Below are positions 18,038-25,322 of a stretch of DNA of 64,000 nt, in pieces. The notes beneath the pieces are model-generated. The model was given only the letters and a program-made list of their open reading frames with translations. It had not been told where the DNA came from and made no database searches. Source of the DNA: Aurantiacibacter rhizosphaerae (lineage in GTDB: Bacteria; Pseudomonadota; Alphaproteobacteria; Sphingomonadales; Sphingomonadaceae). The stretch covers positions 620,001 through 684,000 of the forward strand of contig NZ_WUBR01000001.1 in assembly GCF_009807005.1 (NCBI RefSeq), given 5' to 3'. Each line of letters opens with the position of its first letter. Positions within the stretch are counted from its first letter, which is position 1. The position numbers and the translations under genes were made by a program.

Positions 18038-18071
18038 GGGCCGGCACCTGTTCGCGGACAGGTGCCGGCCC
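18038..18071 (-). terminator. Rho-independent terminator for the cytochrome c gene
   Basis: A 14-bp perfect stem, GGGCCGGCACCTGT at 18038-18051 with ACAGGTGCCGGCCC at 18058-18071. Read on the minus strand it is followed by ATTATTTTT, so it should end minus-strand transcription from the gene at 18131-18619. Confidence 0.75.
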
Positions 18072-18082
18072 TCGCAGGGGGA

Positions 18083-18116
18083 AGCCCGCGGCGAAGAAAT
18101 TCGCTGCGGGCTTTTT
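18083..18116 (+). terminator. Rho-independent terminator for the TonB receptor gene
   Basis: AGCCCGC at 18083-18089 pairs with GCGGGCT at 18106-18112, with an inner GCGAA/TTCGC stem, followed on the plus strand by a T-run. It ends the PepSY-receptor transcript. Confidence 0.82.
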
Positions 18117-18130
18117 CCGTTTTGTCAGAG

Positions 18131-18619
18131 TCAGTTGGCCTCGTGAATATCGTCCGGCCAGCTGGGGGAAATGCCAGCGGGTTCCGACATGTACTTCTCA
18201 TGGCAGGAGCTGCACACGTTATACAGCGTTCCGCCGATCTCCAGCACCTTGGCAGGATCCTTCGCATTGGCGGCGGCCTCGGCCTGTCCGGCCACTTCTA
18301 CCAGCCCTTGCGAATAGGCCATCCAGTCAGAGCCGTGGCCCTCGGCATATTGCGGCTGCTGCAATTGCTCACCATAGGAGGCCAGCTGGCGGGCAGCCTC
18401 GGCAGTGCGTTCCCACTCGGCATCGTTCTGCGGCGTGACCTCGCGCGATCCGTTCTCGTCGCTGATGTACTGCACCGCGTTCCAATATGTTTCGGAGGTG
18501 GGCTGCACCTGCTCCACCATCATCAGTCGCACGGCGTCTCCGCCCGCTTCCTCGCCCTGCGAACCGCATCCGCTGATCGCCAGAGCGGCGCCGACAAGAA
18601 CAATTGCTTTCACACGCAT
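18131..18619 (-). CDS. Small lipoprotein c-type cytochrome
   Basis: A 162-residue exported monohaem cytochrome. The N-terminus MRVKAIVLVGAALAISGCGS has a lipobox (ISGC), so the mature protein is probably lipid-anchored facing the periplasm. A single haem site, CSSCH, lies near the C-terminus in YNVCSSCHEKYM. The rest is helical and charged (QPQYAEGHGSDWMAYSQG), suggesting a cytochrome c'/c-556-like helical bundle with the haem motif at the end. The start at 18619 gives the signal sequence; the upstream frame has no signal or ribosome-binding site. It stands alone between the receptor and the membrane-protein pair. It could carry electrons to or from the PepSY or b561 proteins. Confidence 0.85.
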   Translation of the reverse strand: MRVKAIVLVGAALAISGCGSQGEEAGGDAVRLMMVEQVQPTSETYWNAVQYISDENGSREVTPQNDAEWERTAEAARQLASYGEQLQQPQYAEGHGSDWMAYSQGLVEVAGQAEAAANAKDPAKVLEIGGTLYNVCSSCHEKYMSEPAGISPSWPDDIHEAN

Positions 18620-19060
18620 ATCATCACCCCACTGATTGGCACCGCACACCGATGTGCCGACTGCCTCTCCGAGCATCTTAGCGGGCGCGGGTGACGTGCT
18701 GAATATGATGGGGGTTAGGAACGCGTTGCAACGGGGGTTACAGGCGCCGTTTTTGGCGGCGACCATGCGATGTGACACAACTTTGCGGGGTACAGTGCAA
18801 AGGTTGCTCCATGCGTTTGAATTGCGCGGCAACTCCTCGCGTCAGAGGCATCGCTCGCACCGCTACATAGCGCTTCAGGACAAGTGCGCACGCATCCAGG
18901 TCCGCTTCCTGCGAAACCCTGCCCAAACGTATCCGTTTCGAACCGTTTCAAAACGTAGATCGTGTTGTCGGCACCCCCGCGGGCGTTCAGAAATTGCGCC
19001 TTAGCCGGTCGCATATTCAGTTCGAATCGGCAGTCAAAATGGATTGAGGGGATAACCGGA
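18620..19060. other. Intergenic region without a recognisable gene
   Basis: These 441 bases hold the divergent upstream regions of the cytochrome c gene (-) and the membrane-protein pair (+). Open frames crossing it are of low-complexity basic composition and have no start signals. A repeated element, CGTATCCGTTTCGAACCGTTTC, shows two CCGTTTC copies around 18930-18950 and may be a regulatory site. I see no RNA gene. Confidence 0.4.
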
Positions 19061-19546
19061 ATGTCCATCGCTACATTCGCTGACGGGCTCTACGCCACGT
19101 CTTTTTCGACCGCGCTCCGTGAAACGACGTGGATCATCCCGGATTTGCAGGCCGTGCACATTCTGGCGATCTCCGTCGTGATCGGCTCTGCCTTGATAAC
19201 GGAGCTGCGATTTGCCGGCATACTGGCCACCGATCGGCCTGCGCCCGATGTCTTGCGCCGTTACCTGCCGTGGATGCGCGCTGCTTTGTGGGTGCTGCTG
19301 GCCACCGGCATCCTGCTGGTGATTGCAGAGCCGCAGCGGACATTGGGCAACGTGGTTTTCTGGCTGAAGATGGTTCTGGTGGCCGGGGCCAGCCTGGTCA
19401 CGATCCAGGCCCGGAAAGGCCTGCTGCGCTCCAGCGCCGGGACGAACGAGGCTGCCGCGCATGAAACCTCCCGCGGATTGGCTTTTATCATGCTGCTTGT
19501 CTGGTGCGCAGTGATCTTCTGCGGACGGTTCATCGCCTACACGTAA
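19061..19546 (+). CDS. Four-helix membrane protein (DUF6644-like), first copy
   Basis: A 161-residue inner-membrane protein with four hydrophobic segments: around VHILAISVVIGSALITELRF, LWVLLATGILLVI, WLKMVLVAGASLVTI and FIMLLVWCAVIFCGRFIAY. Motifs LQAVHILAIS, DLR/ELRFAG and the ending W-A-V-I-F-GR are shared with the next gene, so the pair arose by duplication. The family resembles DUF6644 membrane proteins of unknown role; the conserved helix-1 histidine might bind haem or metal. The start at 19061 has GAGGGGAT upstream. It is followed by its paralogue after 54 bases and probably forms a heterodimer with it. Confidence 0.75.
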   Translation: MSIATFADGLYATSFSTALRETTWIIPDLQAVHILAISVVIGSALITELRFAGILATDRPAPDVLRRYLPWMRAALWVLLATGILLVIAEPQRTLGNVVFWLKMVLVAGASLVTIQARKGLLRSSAGTNEAAAHETSRGLAFIMLLVWCAVIFCGRFIAYT

Positions 19547-19600
19547 GGCATCGACCGTCCCCTAGCGCCACTCCTGTCCAGCTATTTGGAAGAAACCGCC

Positions 19601-20107
19601 ATGACACTCGAAACAACACTTCAGCAGATTAATGATCTGCCGCTTTCCGCAGCCATTCGCGAGAACATCAATGCCTTTCCGATGCTGGAATCGCTGCACG
19701 TTCTGGCCGTCGCCATCGTATTCGGCACGATCCTGGTGGTGGACCTTCGCCTGTTCGGCATCGCCTCGCACCGCAGCAGCGCACAGCGCCTGTCGGCAGA
19801 ACTGCTGCCCTACACTTGGGGCGCTTTCGTTCTGGCCGTGATCACCGGCGTGCTGATGTTCATCACCAACCCCATTTCCTATGCCAACAACACCGAATTC
19901 CTGATCAAGCTGATCCTGATCGCGGTGGCCGGGCTGAACATGGTGTGGTTCCATTCCACCACCTATCGCCGGATTGCCGAATGGGATGAGGATATGCCGC
20001 CGCCGACTGCCGCGCGTATCGCCGGCGCGGTATCGTTCGTGCTGTGGACGGCCGTGATCTTCCTGGGCCGCTGGATCGGCTTCACGCTGGAGTTCTTCTT
20101 CTTCTAG
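19601..20107 (+). CDS. Four-helix membrane protein (DUF6644-like), second copy
   Basis: A 168-residue paralogue of the preceding gene. It has the same four-helix layout: LESLHVLAVAIVFGTILVVD, LRLFGIASHR, YTWGAFVLAVITGVLMFI, FLIKLILIAVAGLNMVWFHS and WTAVIFLGRWIGF, ending with a run of five aromatics or acid (EFFFF). The His in helix 1 and the WF-HS histidine are candidate haem or metal ligands. The start ATG at 19601 follows GGAAG; a TTG 15 bases earlier is in frame but poorly placed. Function is unknown; an electron-transfer or small-solute role next to a cytochrome c is speculative. Confidence 0.75.
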   Translation: MTLETTLQQINDLPLSAAIRENINAFPMLESLHVLAVAIVFGTILVVDLRLFGIASHRSSAQRLSAELLPYTWGAFVLAVITGVLMFITNPISYANNTEFLIKLILIAVAGLNMVWFHSTTYRRIAEWDEDMPPPTAARIAGAVSFVLWTAVIFLGRWIGFTLEFFFF

Positions 20108-20139
20108 GAAGTTGCCGTCATGGCAAAATGGGGCGGGGG

Positions 20140-21213
20140 TTACTCCCCGTCCTTCAAATGCGGGAACCGCCCCGGAGAGACGCCGGTCCATTCCTTGAAC
20201 GCCCTGGAAAAGGCCGCAGTGTCGGAATAGCCAAGCTGGTCCGCAGCGACCGCCAGCGACATTCCCGGCTTGCCCAAAATGATCTGCGCCCGTTCCTTCC
20301 GCGCTTCCTGCAGCAAGGTGCGAAAGGATGTGCCTTCCTCCGTCAGCCGCCGCCGCAGGGATCGCTCCGACAGCCGAAGTTCGGCGGCAACCGATGCGCA
20401 ATCCACATGCGTTCTGCCCAGCCAGCGGGCGATGATATCGCGGGTGAGCGAGACGAAGCTCTCACTCGGCGCCGATTCCGGCCCCATCAGATCCAGCAGA
20501 TGCCATTCCAGGATCGTGCGCAGCTTCGTATCTTCCGAAGGCACCGCGCTGGCAAATGGCATGTCCAGCGCCTCGTTCCGGATCACAAGACCGTTGACCG
20601 GTTGATTGCCGAGGACAGGTGCGCGGAAATACTGCGAAAGCCGCTCTTCGCGCCCCTCGATCGAATGTTCGAAATGCACTTCGTCTGGCGCCCATTTCGA
20701 AGATGTCAGCTCTCGCAAAAGCGTGACGTAACCGCCGATGGCAAATTCTGAATCCTGCAGGCGTGGCCACACCCGCTCATCATTGATGCGATAGCAATAG
20801 GTTGTCGTCTCCTCGCTGCGAACGCTTTCGAATATGGTTCGCGTCTGCAGCCGTGACTGGAACATGATTAGATATTGCAGCGCGCCGCGCAAATGGCCCG
20901 ATGCGCGCAGCAAAGCATAGAACGGCCCCATGTTCGCCAGGCCGAACGCCGATCCCATCTCCAGACCGAGATAGGGCCGATCGAACTTCTCCGCGGCGCT
21001 TTCCACCAGTGCAACATAGCGGTGCAGCGGTACGAATTCATAAGGCGTGTCCAGCTGGGAACGGAACATTCCGTGTTCGCGCAGCAATGGATCGATCTGT
21101 TTGCCAACGTCCGACAGGGCATCGAAAAACGCCGTGAGAAAGAGCAGGCGGATCATGCCCAAATTGCCCTTGTCGGAACGGTCCTGGCTCTCTTCGTCCA
21201 TCAATACTTCCAT
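20140..21213 (-). CDS. AraC-family transcriptional regulator
   Basis: A 357-residue regulator with the 'arabinose-binding AraC' N-terminal domain (about 20-220, LHRYVALVESAAEKFDRPYL, GLANMGPFYALLRASGHLRG) and a C-terminal double helix-turn-helix. The DNA-binding part includes SVAAELRLSERSLRRRLTEE and AADQLGYSDTAAFSRAFKEW followed by TGVSPGRF. This layout is that of OruR/ArgR-like and amine-metabolism activators. It diverges from the operon that starts at 21375, so it probably activates that operon in response to an amine or amino acid. The start at 21213 is the upstream-most ATG; an internal ATG five codons later is an alternative. Confidence 0.92.
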   Translation of the reverse strand: MEVLMDEESQDRSDKGNLGMIRLLFLTAFFDALSDVGKQIDPLLREHGMFRSQLDTPYEFVPLHRYVALVESAAEKFDRPYLGLEMGSAFGLANMGPFYALLRASGHLRGALQYLIMFQSRLQTRTIFESVRSEETTTYCYRINDERVWPRLQDSEFAIGGYVTLLRELTSSKWAPDEVHFEHSIEGREERLSQYFRAPVLGNQPVNGLVIRNEALDMPFASAVPSEDTKLRTILEWHLLDLMGPESAPSESFVSLTRDIIARWLGRTHVDCASVAAELRLSERSLRRRLTEEGTSFRTLLQEARKERAQIILGKPGMSLAVAADQLGYSDTAAFSRAFKEWTGVSPGRFPHLKDGE

Positions 21214-21374
21214 TTCACGCGCATGCTATTGGCCGATTATGCAAGGGGTCAATCCCTACCTGCAATTTACAGTAAGCCCCCCAAAAGCCGAAACCCGCTG
21301 ACCTACCCACGCATCGCGATGCGATATCCAAAGCACGATAATTGCTGGATCGACAAGGGTTTGAGAGGTGTACG

Positions 21375-22601
21375 TTGAGTAACTCGGAATTCAATTTGCA
21401 GCCGTCGCAGAATGGCTACGATGATTCTGCCGTGTCTGCAAATGACAAAGGCGCTGGTGCCGCCTTGCCGGATCTTCCCAAGATCGATTTTCTGTACCTG
21501 TCGGAACCCGACATGGTGCGTGCCGGCGTTACCGACATGCCCAGCTGCATCGATGCGATCGAGGAAATGTTCGGCCTGCTGCATGCCGGTGACTACCGCA
21601 TGGCTGGCGGCAACAACAATTCCCACGGCGCGATCATCATGTTCCCGGATGATTCCCCGTTTCCGGACATGCCGAAGAACACCACGGACAGGCGCTTTAT
21701 GGCGATGCCGGCCTATCTTGGCGGCTCGTTCCGCACGGCCGGGATGAAATGGTACGGATCGAATGTCGCCAATCGCGAGAAGGGTTTGCCGCGCTCGATC
21801 CTCACCTTCATGCTCAACGATGCCGATACGGGCGCACCGCTTGCGTTGATGTCGGCAAACCTGCTGTCCGCCTATCGCACCGGCGCCGTGCCCGGCGTGG
21901 GCGCGCGGCATCTGGCGCGCAAGGATTCCCGCGTTGTGGGCATTACCGGTCCGGGGGTGATGGCGCGCACGTCGCTTTCTGCCTTCATGGATGCATGCCC
22001 GCAGATCGATACCGTGAAGGTTAAGGGGCGCGGCCAGGCCAATCTGGATGCTTTCACCAGCTGGGTGAAGGAAACCTACCCGCAGATCAGCGTGCGCCAG
22101 GTGGACACTGACGAAGAGATTGTCCGCGATTCCGACATCGCCACCTTCTGCGCGTCGGTCCCCACGGGCGACCCGTCCATCTACCCCACCGTGCGCCGCG
22201 AATGGGTGCGGCCCGGCACGTTTCTTTCCATGCCAGCACCATGCAATATCGATGATGGCATGAATGGCAGCGACGTTCGCAAGGTTCTGGATTTCACCGG
22301 CCTTTACGAGGCCTATCTGGAAGAGCTGCCCGCACCACGGCACATCCACATTCCGGCCGTTGGCGTGAAGTATTTCGACCTTATCGAAGAAGGCAAGCTA
22401 GCGCGCGACGCGCTGGAAGACCTCAGCGCCATCGTCGCCGGTGCCACGCCTGGCCGCCGGAATGATGACGAGATCATCATCCTGTCGATCGGCGGCATGG
22501 CGGTGGAAGATGTGGCCTGGGGCACGATGGTATACCGAAACGCCGTTGCCAAGGGCATCGGCACCAATCTCAATCTCTGGGAACAGCCAGTGCTGAAATA
22601 G
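21375..22601 (+). CDS. Ornithine cyclodeaminase / tyramine oxidase subunit B-like protein
   Basis: A 408-residue member of the ornithine cyclodeaminase/mu-crystallin superfamily, closest to what is annotated as 'tyramine oxidase subunit B'. It has KIDFLYLSEPDMVRAGVTDM, MKWYGSNVANREKGLPRSI, MSANLLSAYRTGAVPGVGAR, the NAD-binding VVGITGPGVMARTSL, and the C-terminal GGMAVEDVAWGTMVYRNA. Relatives deaminate cyclic or alpha-amino acids, or reduce imines, with NAD. I place the start at TTG 21375 because GAGAGG precedes it; a leftward extension is possible. RidA and a FAD oxidoreductase follow, a set typical of amine oxidation with imine handling. Confidence 0.85.
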   Translation: MSNSEFNLQPSQNGYDDSAVSANDKGAGAALPDLPKIDFLYLSEPDMVRAGVTDMPSCIDAIEEMFGLLHAGDYRMAGGNNNSHGAIIMFPDDSPFPDMPKNTTDRRFMAMPAYLGGSFRTAGMKWYGSNVANREKGLPRSILTFMLNDADTGAPLALMSANLLSAYRTGAVPGVGARHLARKDSRVVGITGPGVMARTSLSAFMDACPQIDTVKVKGRGQANLDAFTSWVKETYPQISVRQVDTDEEIVRDSDIATFCASVPTGDPSIYPTVRREWVRPGTFLSMPAPCNIDDGMNGSDVRKVLDFTGLYEAYLEELPAPRHIHIPAVGVKYFDLIEEGKLARDALEDLSAIVAGATPGRRNDDEIIILSIGGMAVEDVAWGTMVYRNAVAKGIGTNLNLWEQPVLK

Positions 22602-22644
22602 CCTGCGCCTGGTCCTTCCCTCATCTCAAGAAAAGCGAGTTTCC

Positions 22645-23067
22645 ATGACAAAAGTCATCAAGGTCAAGACCGGTAACAAGTTCGAGGAGCACGGCTCCTA
22701 TTCCCGCCTGGTAGCGGTTGACGACATGATCTACGTGTCCAACACCGCCGGTCGCAATCCGCGCACCAAGGAATTTTCGGAAGACCTGGCTGAGCAGACC
22801 AATCAGGTGCTGGACAATATCTCCACCGCGCTGGCCTCTGTCGATGCCGTGCTGGAAGATGTGGTATCGGCGCGCGTCTATGTGCAGTTTCCAGAGAATA
22901 TCGACGTGATCATGGAAGCCTATGGCAAGCGTATGCGTGGCATCAATCCCGTCCTCACCATGACATGCCCGCCGCTCGGCTCCGCCCAGTACAAGGTGGA
23001 GATCGACGTCACCGCCATTCGCGGTGTGTCGAAGGCGGACGTGGAAGAGCGCCTGATCACGCTCTGA
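22645..23067 (+). CDS. RidA family protein
   Basis: A 140-residue RidA/YjgF/UK114 protein (FEEHGSYSRLVAVDDMIYVS, NTAGRNPRTKEF, QTNQVLDNISTAL, DVVSARVYVQFPEN, VLTMTCPPLGSAQYKVEID). Classical RidA has an arginine near residue 105 and a Glu close to the C-terminus; here the equivalent stretch is GINPVLTMTC, so the canonical arginine is replaced and it belongs to a RidA side family. These hydrolyse reactive imines or enamines released by amino-acid oxidases. It sits between the cyclodeaminase-like gene and a FAD amino-acid oxidoreductase, which fits exactly. The ATG at 22645 has AAGCGAG upstream. Confidence 0.9.
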   Translation: MTKVIKVKTGNKFEEHGSYSRLVAVDDMIYVSNTAGRNPRTKEFSEDLAEQTNQVLDNISTALASVDAVLEDVVSARVYVQFPENIDVIMEAYGKRMRGINPVLTMTCPPLGSAQYKVEIDVTAIRGVSKADVEERLITL

Positions 23068-23121
23068 TCGCCGCCAGATCCGCCACGGCCACCCACCTTC
23101 TCCAGCAAGAGAGTTTGTCCC

Positions 23122-24414
23122 ATCGCCCCCCAAATAGATCCTGTTTCCACGTCGAACACCTTCCCGAGTGAGACCAAGGTCGTCATCATCGGCGGGGGTA
23201 TCGTCGGTCTGTCCACGGCGCTGTGCCTGGCAGAACGCGGCATTCCGGTCGTCGTGCTGGAGAAGGGGCGGATCGCCGGGGAACAGTCTTCGCGGAACCT
23301 CGGGTGGGTGCGCAAGGTCATGCGTCCGCCGGTGGACCTGCCGATGGCGCAGGCGGCAGATCGCCTATGGGCCGCAATGCCTGAGCGGGTGGGGGACGAT
23401 TGCGGCTTTCGTACCTCTGGCATTGCCTATGTTTCCCGCACCGAACAGGAACAGGAGGTTTACGAAGGCTGGCTGAATACGGTGGAGGGATCGGGCGTCG
23501 ATTCCCGCCTGCTAACCCCTGCGCAAATCGCAGATCTGGCACCCGGCAGCACGGGCGAATGGGTCGGCGGTATTATCACCCCGTCGGATGGCCGCGCGGA
23601 GCCGACCAAGGCATCCAGCGCAATCGCCAAGGCAGCCATGGCCAAGGGGGCCATCATCGTGGAAAATTGCGCCGTGCGTACGCTCGACATGACGGCAGGC
23701 GCCGTCAGCGGCGTGGTGACCGAGCATGGCGCGATCGCGTGTGAGCAGGTGGTGCTGGCAGGCGGCGTATGGTCGCGCCGCTTCCTCGCCAATCACGGCG
23801 TGCAACTGCTCACCCTGCCGCTGGTTGCAGCGGTTTTGCGTACCGATCCCATGGAGGGGCCGACCAATTGTGCGGTGGGCGGCGCCGATTTCTCTTTCCG
23901 TAAAAGGCTGGATGGCGGGTATACGATCACGCAGCGCGGCGCGCTGTTCGCCCCGCTTACGCTGGATCACCTGCTGATCGGCCTGGATTACCTGCCAACC
24001 CTGATCGCGCAATGGCGCAACCTAAGGGTTTCGCTGGGGCGCGAATTCGTGGCCGATTTCAAACTGCCGCGCCGGTGGAAGGCCGATGAGACATCGCCGT
24101 TTGAAATGGTGCGGACGATGGACCCGCCGGTGAACGAGGGGCTGAACCAGGAAGCCATGCGCAACCTGATCGCGGCCTGGCCGGAATTCCAGCAGGCGAA
24201 AATCGCGCAGCAATGGGGCGGCATGATCGATGTGACGCCCGATTCCATGCCGGTTATCAGCCCAGTCGATGCGCTGCCAAATCTGATGCTGGCAACAGGG
24301 TTTTCAGGCCATGGCTTTGGCACCGGGCCTGCCGCTGGCGCTCTGGTGGCTGACATGCTGACAGGCGACACACCGATCATCGATCCGGAGCCTTACCGGC
24401 TGGGTCGGTTCTGA
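23122..24414 (+). CDS. FAD-dependent oxidoreductase (DAO family), start codon non-canonical
   Basis: About 430 residues of a D-amino-acid oxidase/dehydrogenase-type flavoenzyme. The FAD motif is VVIIGGGIVGLSTAL, followed by VLEKGRIAGEQSSRNLGWVR. The C-terminal FAD motif is MPVISPVDALPNLMLATGFS GHGFGTGPAAG. It would oxidise a C-N bond to an imine, handed to RidA. No ATG, GTG or TTG occurs in frame between the RidA stop (23067) and a GTG at 23254 that lies after the FAD motif. The frame is open throughout, and AAGAGAG lies eight bases before an ATC at 23122, which I take as the probable start. Alternatives are a real loss of the start codon or a sequence error. Confidence 0.82.
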   Translation: MAPQIDPVSTSNTFPSETKVVIIGGGIVGLSTALCLAERGIPVVVLEKGRIAGEQSSRNLGWVRKVMRPPVDLPMAQAADRLWAAMPERVGDDCGFRTSGIAYVSRTEQEQEVYEGWLNTVEGSGVDSRLLTPAQIADLAPGSTGEWVGGIITPSDGRAEPTKASSAIAKAAMAKGAIIVENCAVRTLDMTAGAVSGVVTEHGAIACEQVVLAGGVWSRRFLANHGVQLLTLPLVAAVLRTDPMEGPTNCAVGGADFSFRKRLDGGYTITQRGALFAPLTLDHLLIGLDYLPTLIAQWRNLRVSLGREFVADFKLPRRWKADETSPFEMVRTMDPPVNEGLNQEAMRNLIAAWPEFQQAKIAQQWGGMIDVTPDSMPVISPVDALPNLMLATGFSGHGFGTGPAAGALVADMLTGDTPIIDPEPYRLGRF

Positions 24415-24452
24415 AGGTTTCGGCGTCACGCTGGGCCCACACCGCCCCGCCA

Positions 24453-25322
24453 TTGCTCGCCATCCTGTTGTGGGGCGGCAATGCCATCATCGCCAAGGCG
24501 TCCGCCACGATCATCGCGCCGGCAGAGCTGAACTTTGCACGCTGGCTGCTGGCGGCGCTGCTGCTTGCGCCATTTGCCGCCCTGCAGATCATGCGCAACC
24601 GTGCCGCGCTGGTGCGGCAATTGCCACGCCTGTGCGTGCTGGGGCTGTTCGGCAGCGCGCTGTTCCCCTTCCTGATGTATGTTGCCGCAGGATACACCAC
24701 GGCCACCAAGGTCGGTATTATTCAAACGCTGATGCCGCTCATCGCCATCGGCCTTTCCGCTGCGTTCTTCCGCGGGGCGATAGGGCGGGGCGTGCTGGCG
24801 GGGGCTGCCCTGTCCATGGCAGGCGTGATTGTGGTCATCACCAATGGTCAGCCGGGTATGTTGCTGATGCAATCGCCCAATCGGGGTGACCTGATAATGC
24901 TGGCGGCCACTGCGTGTTTCGCCCTTTACAGCGTGCTGCTGGCGCGGTGGCGCGGGCCGATACCCATGGCCGCATCCATGTTCGTGCAGGCGTGCACGGC
25001 GGTGGCGGCGATGGTGCCAATCATGCTGCTGACCGAGGCGAAAGATCTGGAACCCGCTGCCGTTCCGCTGATCGCCTATGCAGGGGTGCTCGGCTCCGTC
25101 GCGGCGCCGCTGTTGTGGATGCAGGGGGTGGCGCTGATCGGCTCTTCACGCGCATCGCTGCTGTTCAACCTGCTGCCGCTGGTGACGGCGGGCCTTGCTG
25201 TCGTGCTGCTGGGAGAGCCACTGAGCGCGCCGCTGATCATCGGCGCCATGCTGCTGCTGGCGGGCGTTGTAATGGCCGAACAGGCGGCGAAGAAGCTTCC
25301 CACCCATTCGGCCAATAATTGA
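24453..25322 (+). CDS. EamA/DMT-family transporter
   Basis: A roughly 289-residue membrane protein with ten predicted helices in two EamA repeats. The first begins LLAILLWGGNAIIAKASA and the second around GDLIMLAATACFALYSVLL. Such drug/metabolite transporters usually export amino acids or metabolites. The start is unsure: the TTG at 24453 leaves no residues before helix 1, while a CTG at 24411 overlapping the previous stop (CTGA) would add LKVSASRWAHTAPP in frame. Neither has a clear ribosome-binding site. It is the last gene of the amine operon and ends exactly against the stop codon of the convergent aldehyde dehydrogenase. Confidence 0.85.
   Translation: MLAILLWGGNAIIAKASATIIAPAELNFARWLLAALLLAPFAALQIMRNRAALVRQLPRLCVLGLFGSALFPFLMYVAAGYTTATKVGIIQTLMPLIAIGLSAAFFRGAIGRGVLAGAALSMAGVIVVITNGQPGMLLMQSPNRGDLIMLAATACFALYSVLLARWRGPIPMAASMFVQACTAVAAMVPIMLLTEAKDLEPAAVPLIAYAGVLGSVAAPLLWMQGVALIGSSRASLLFNLLPLVTAGLAVVLLGEPLSAPLIIGAMLLLAGVVMAEQAAKKLPTHSANN

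Noticed and set aside
18038-18071. A strong hairpin considered as a tRNA or small RNA
   Set aside because: It has no cloverleaf and lies exactly between convergent stop codons; T-rich flank fits a terminator.
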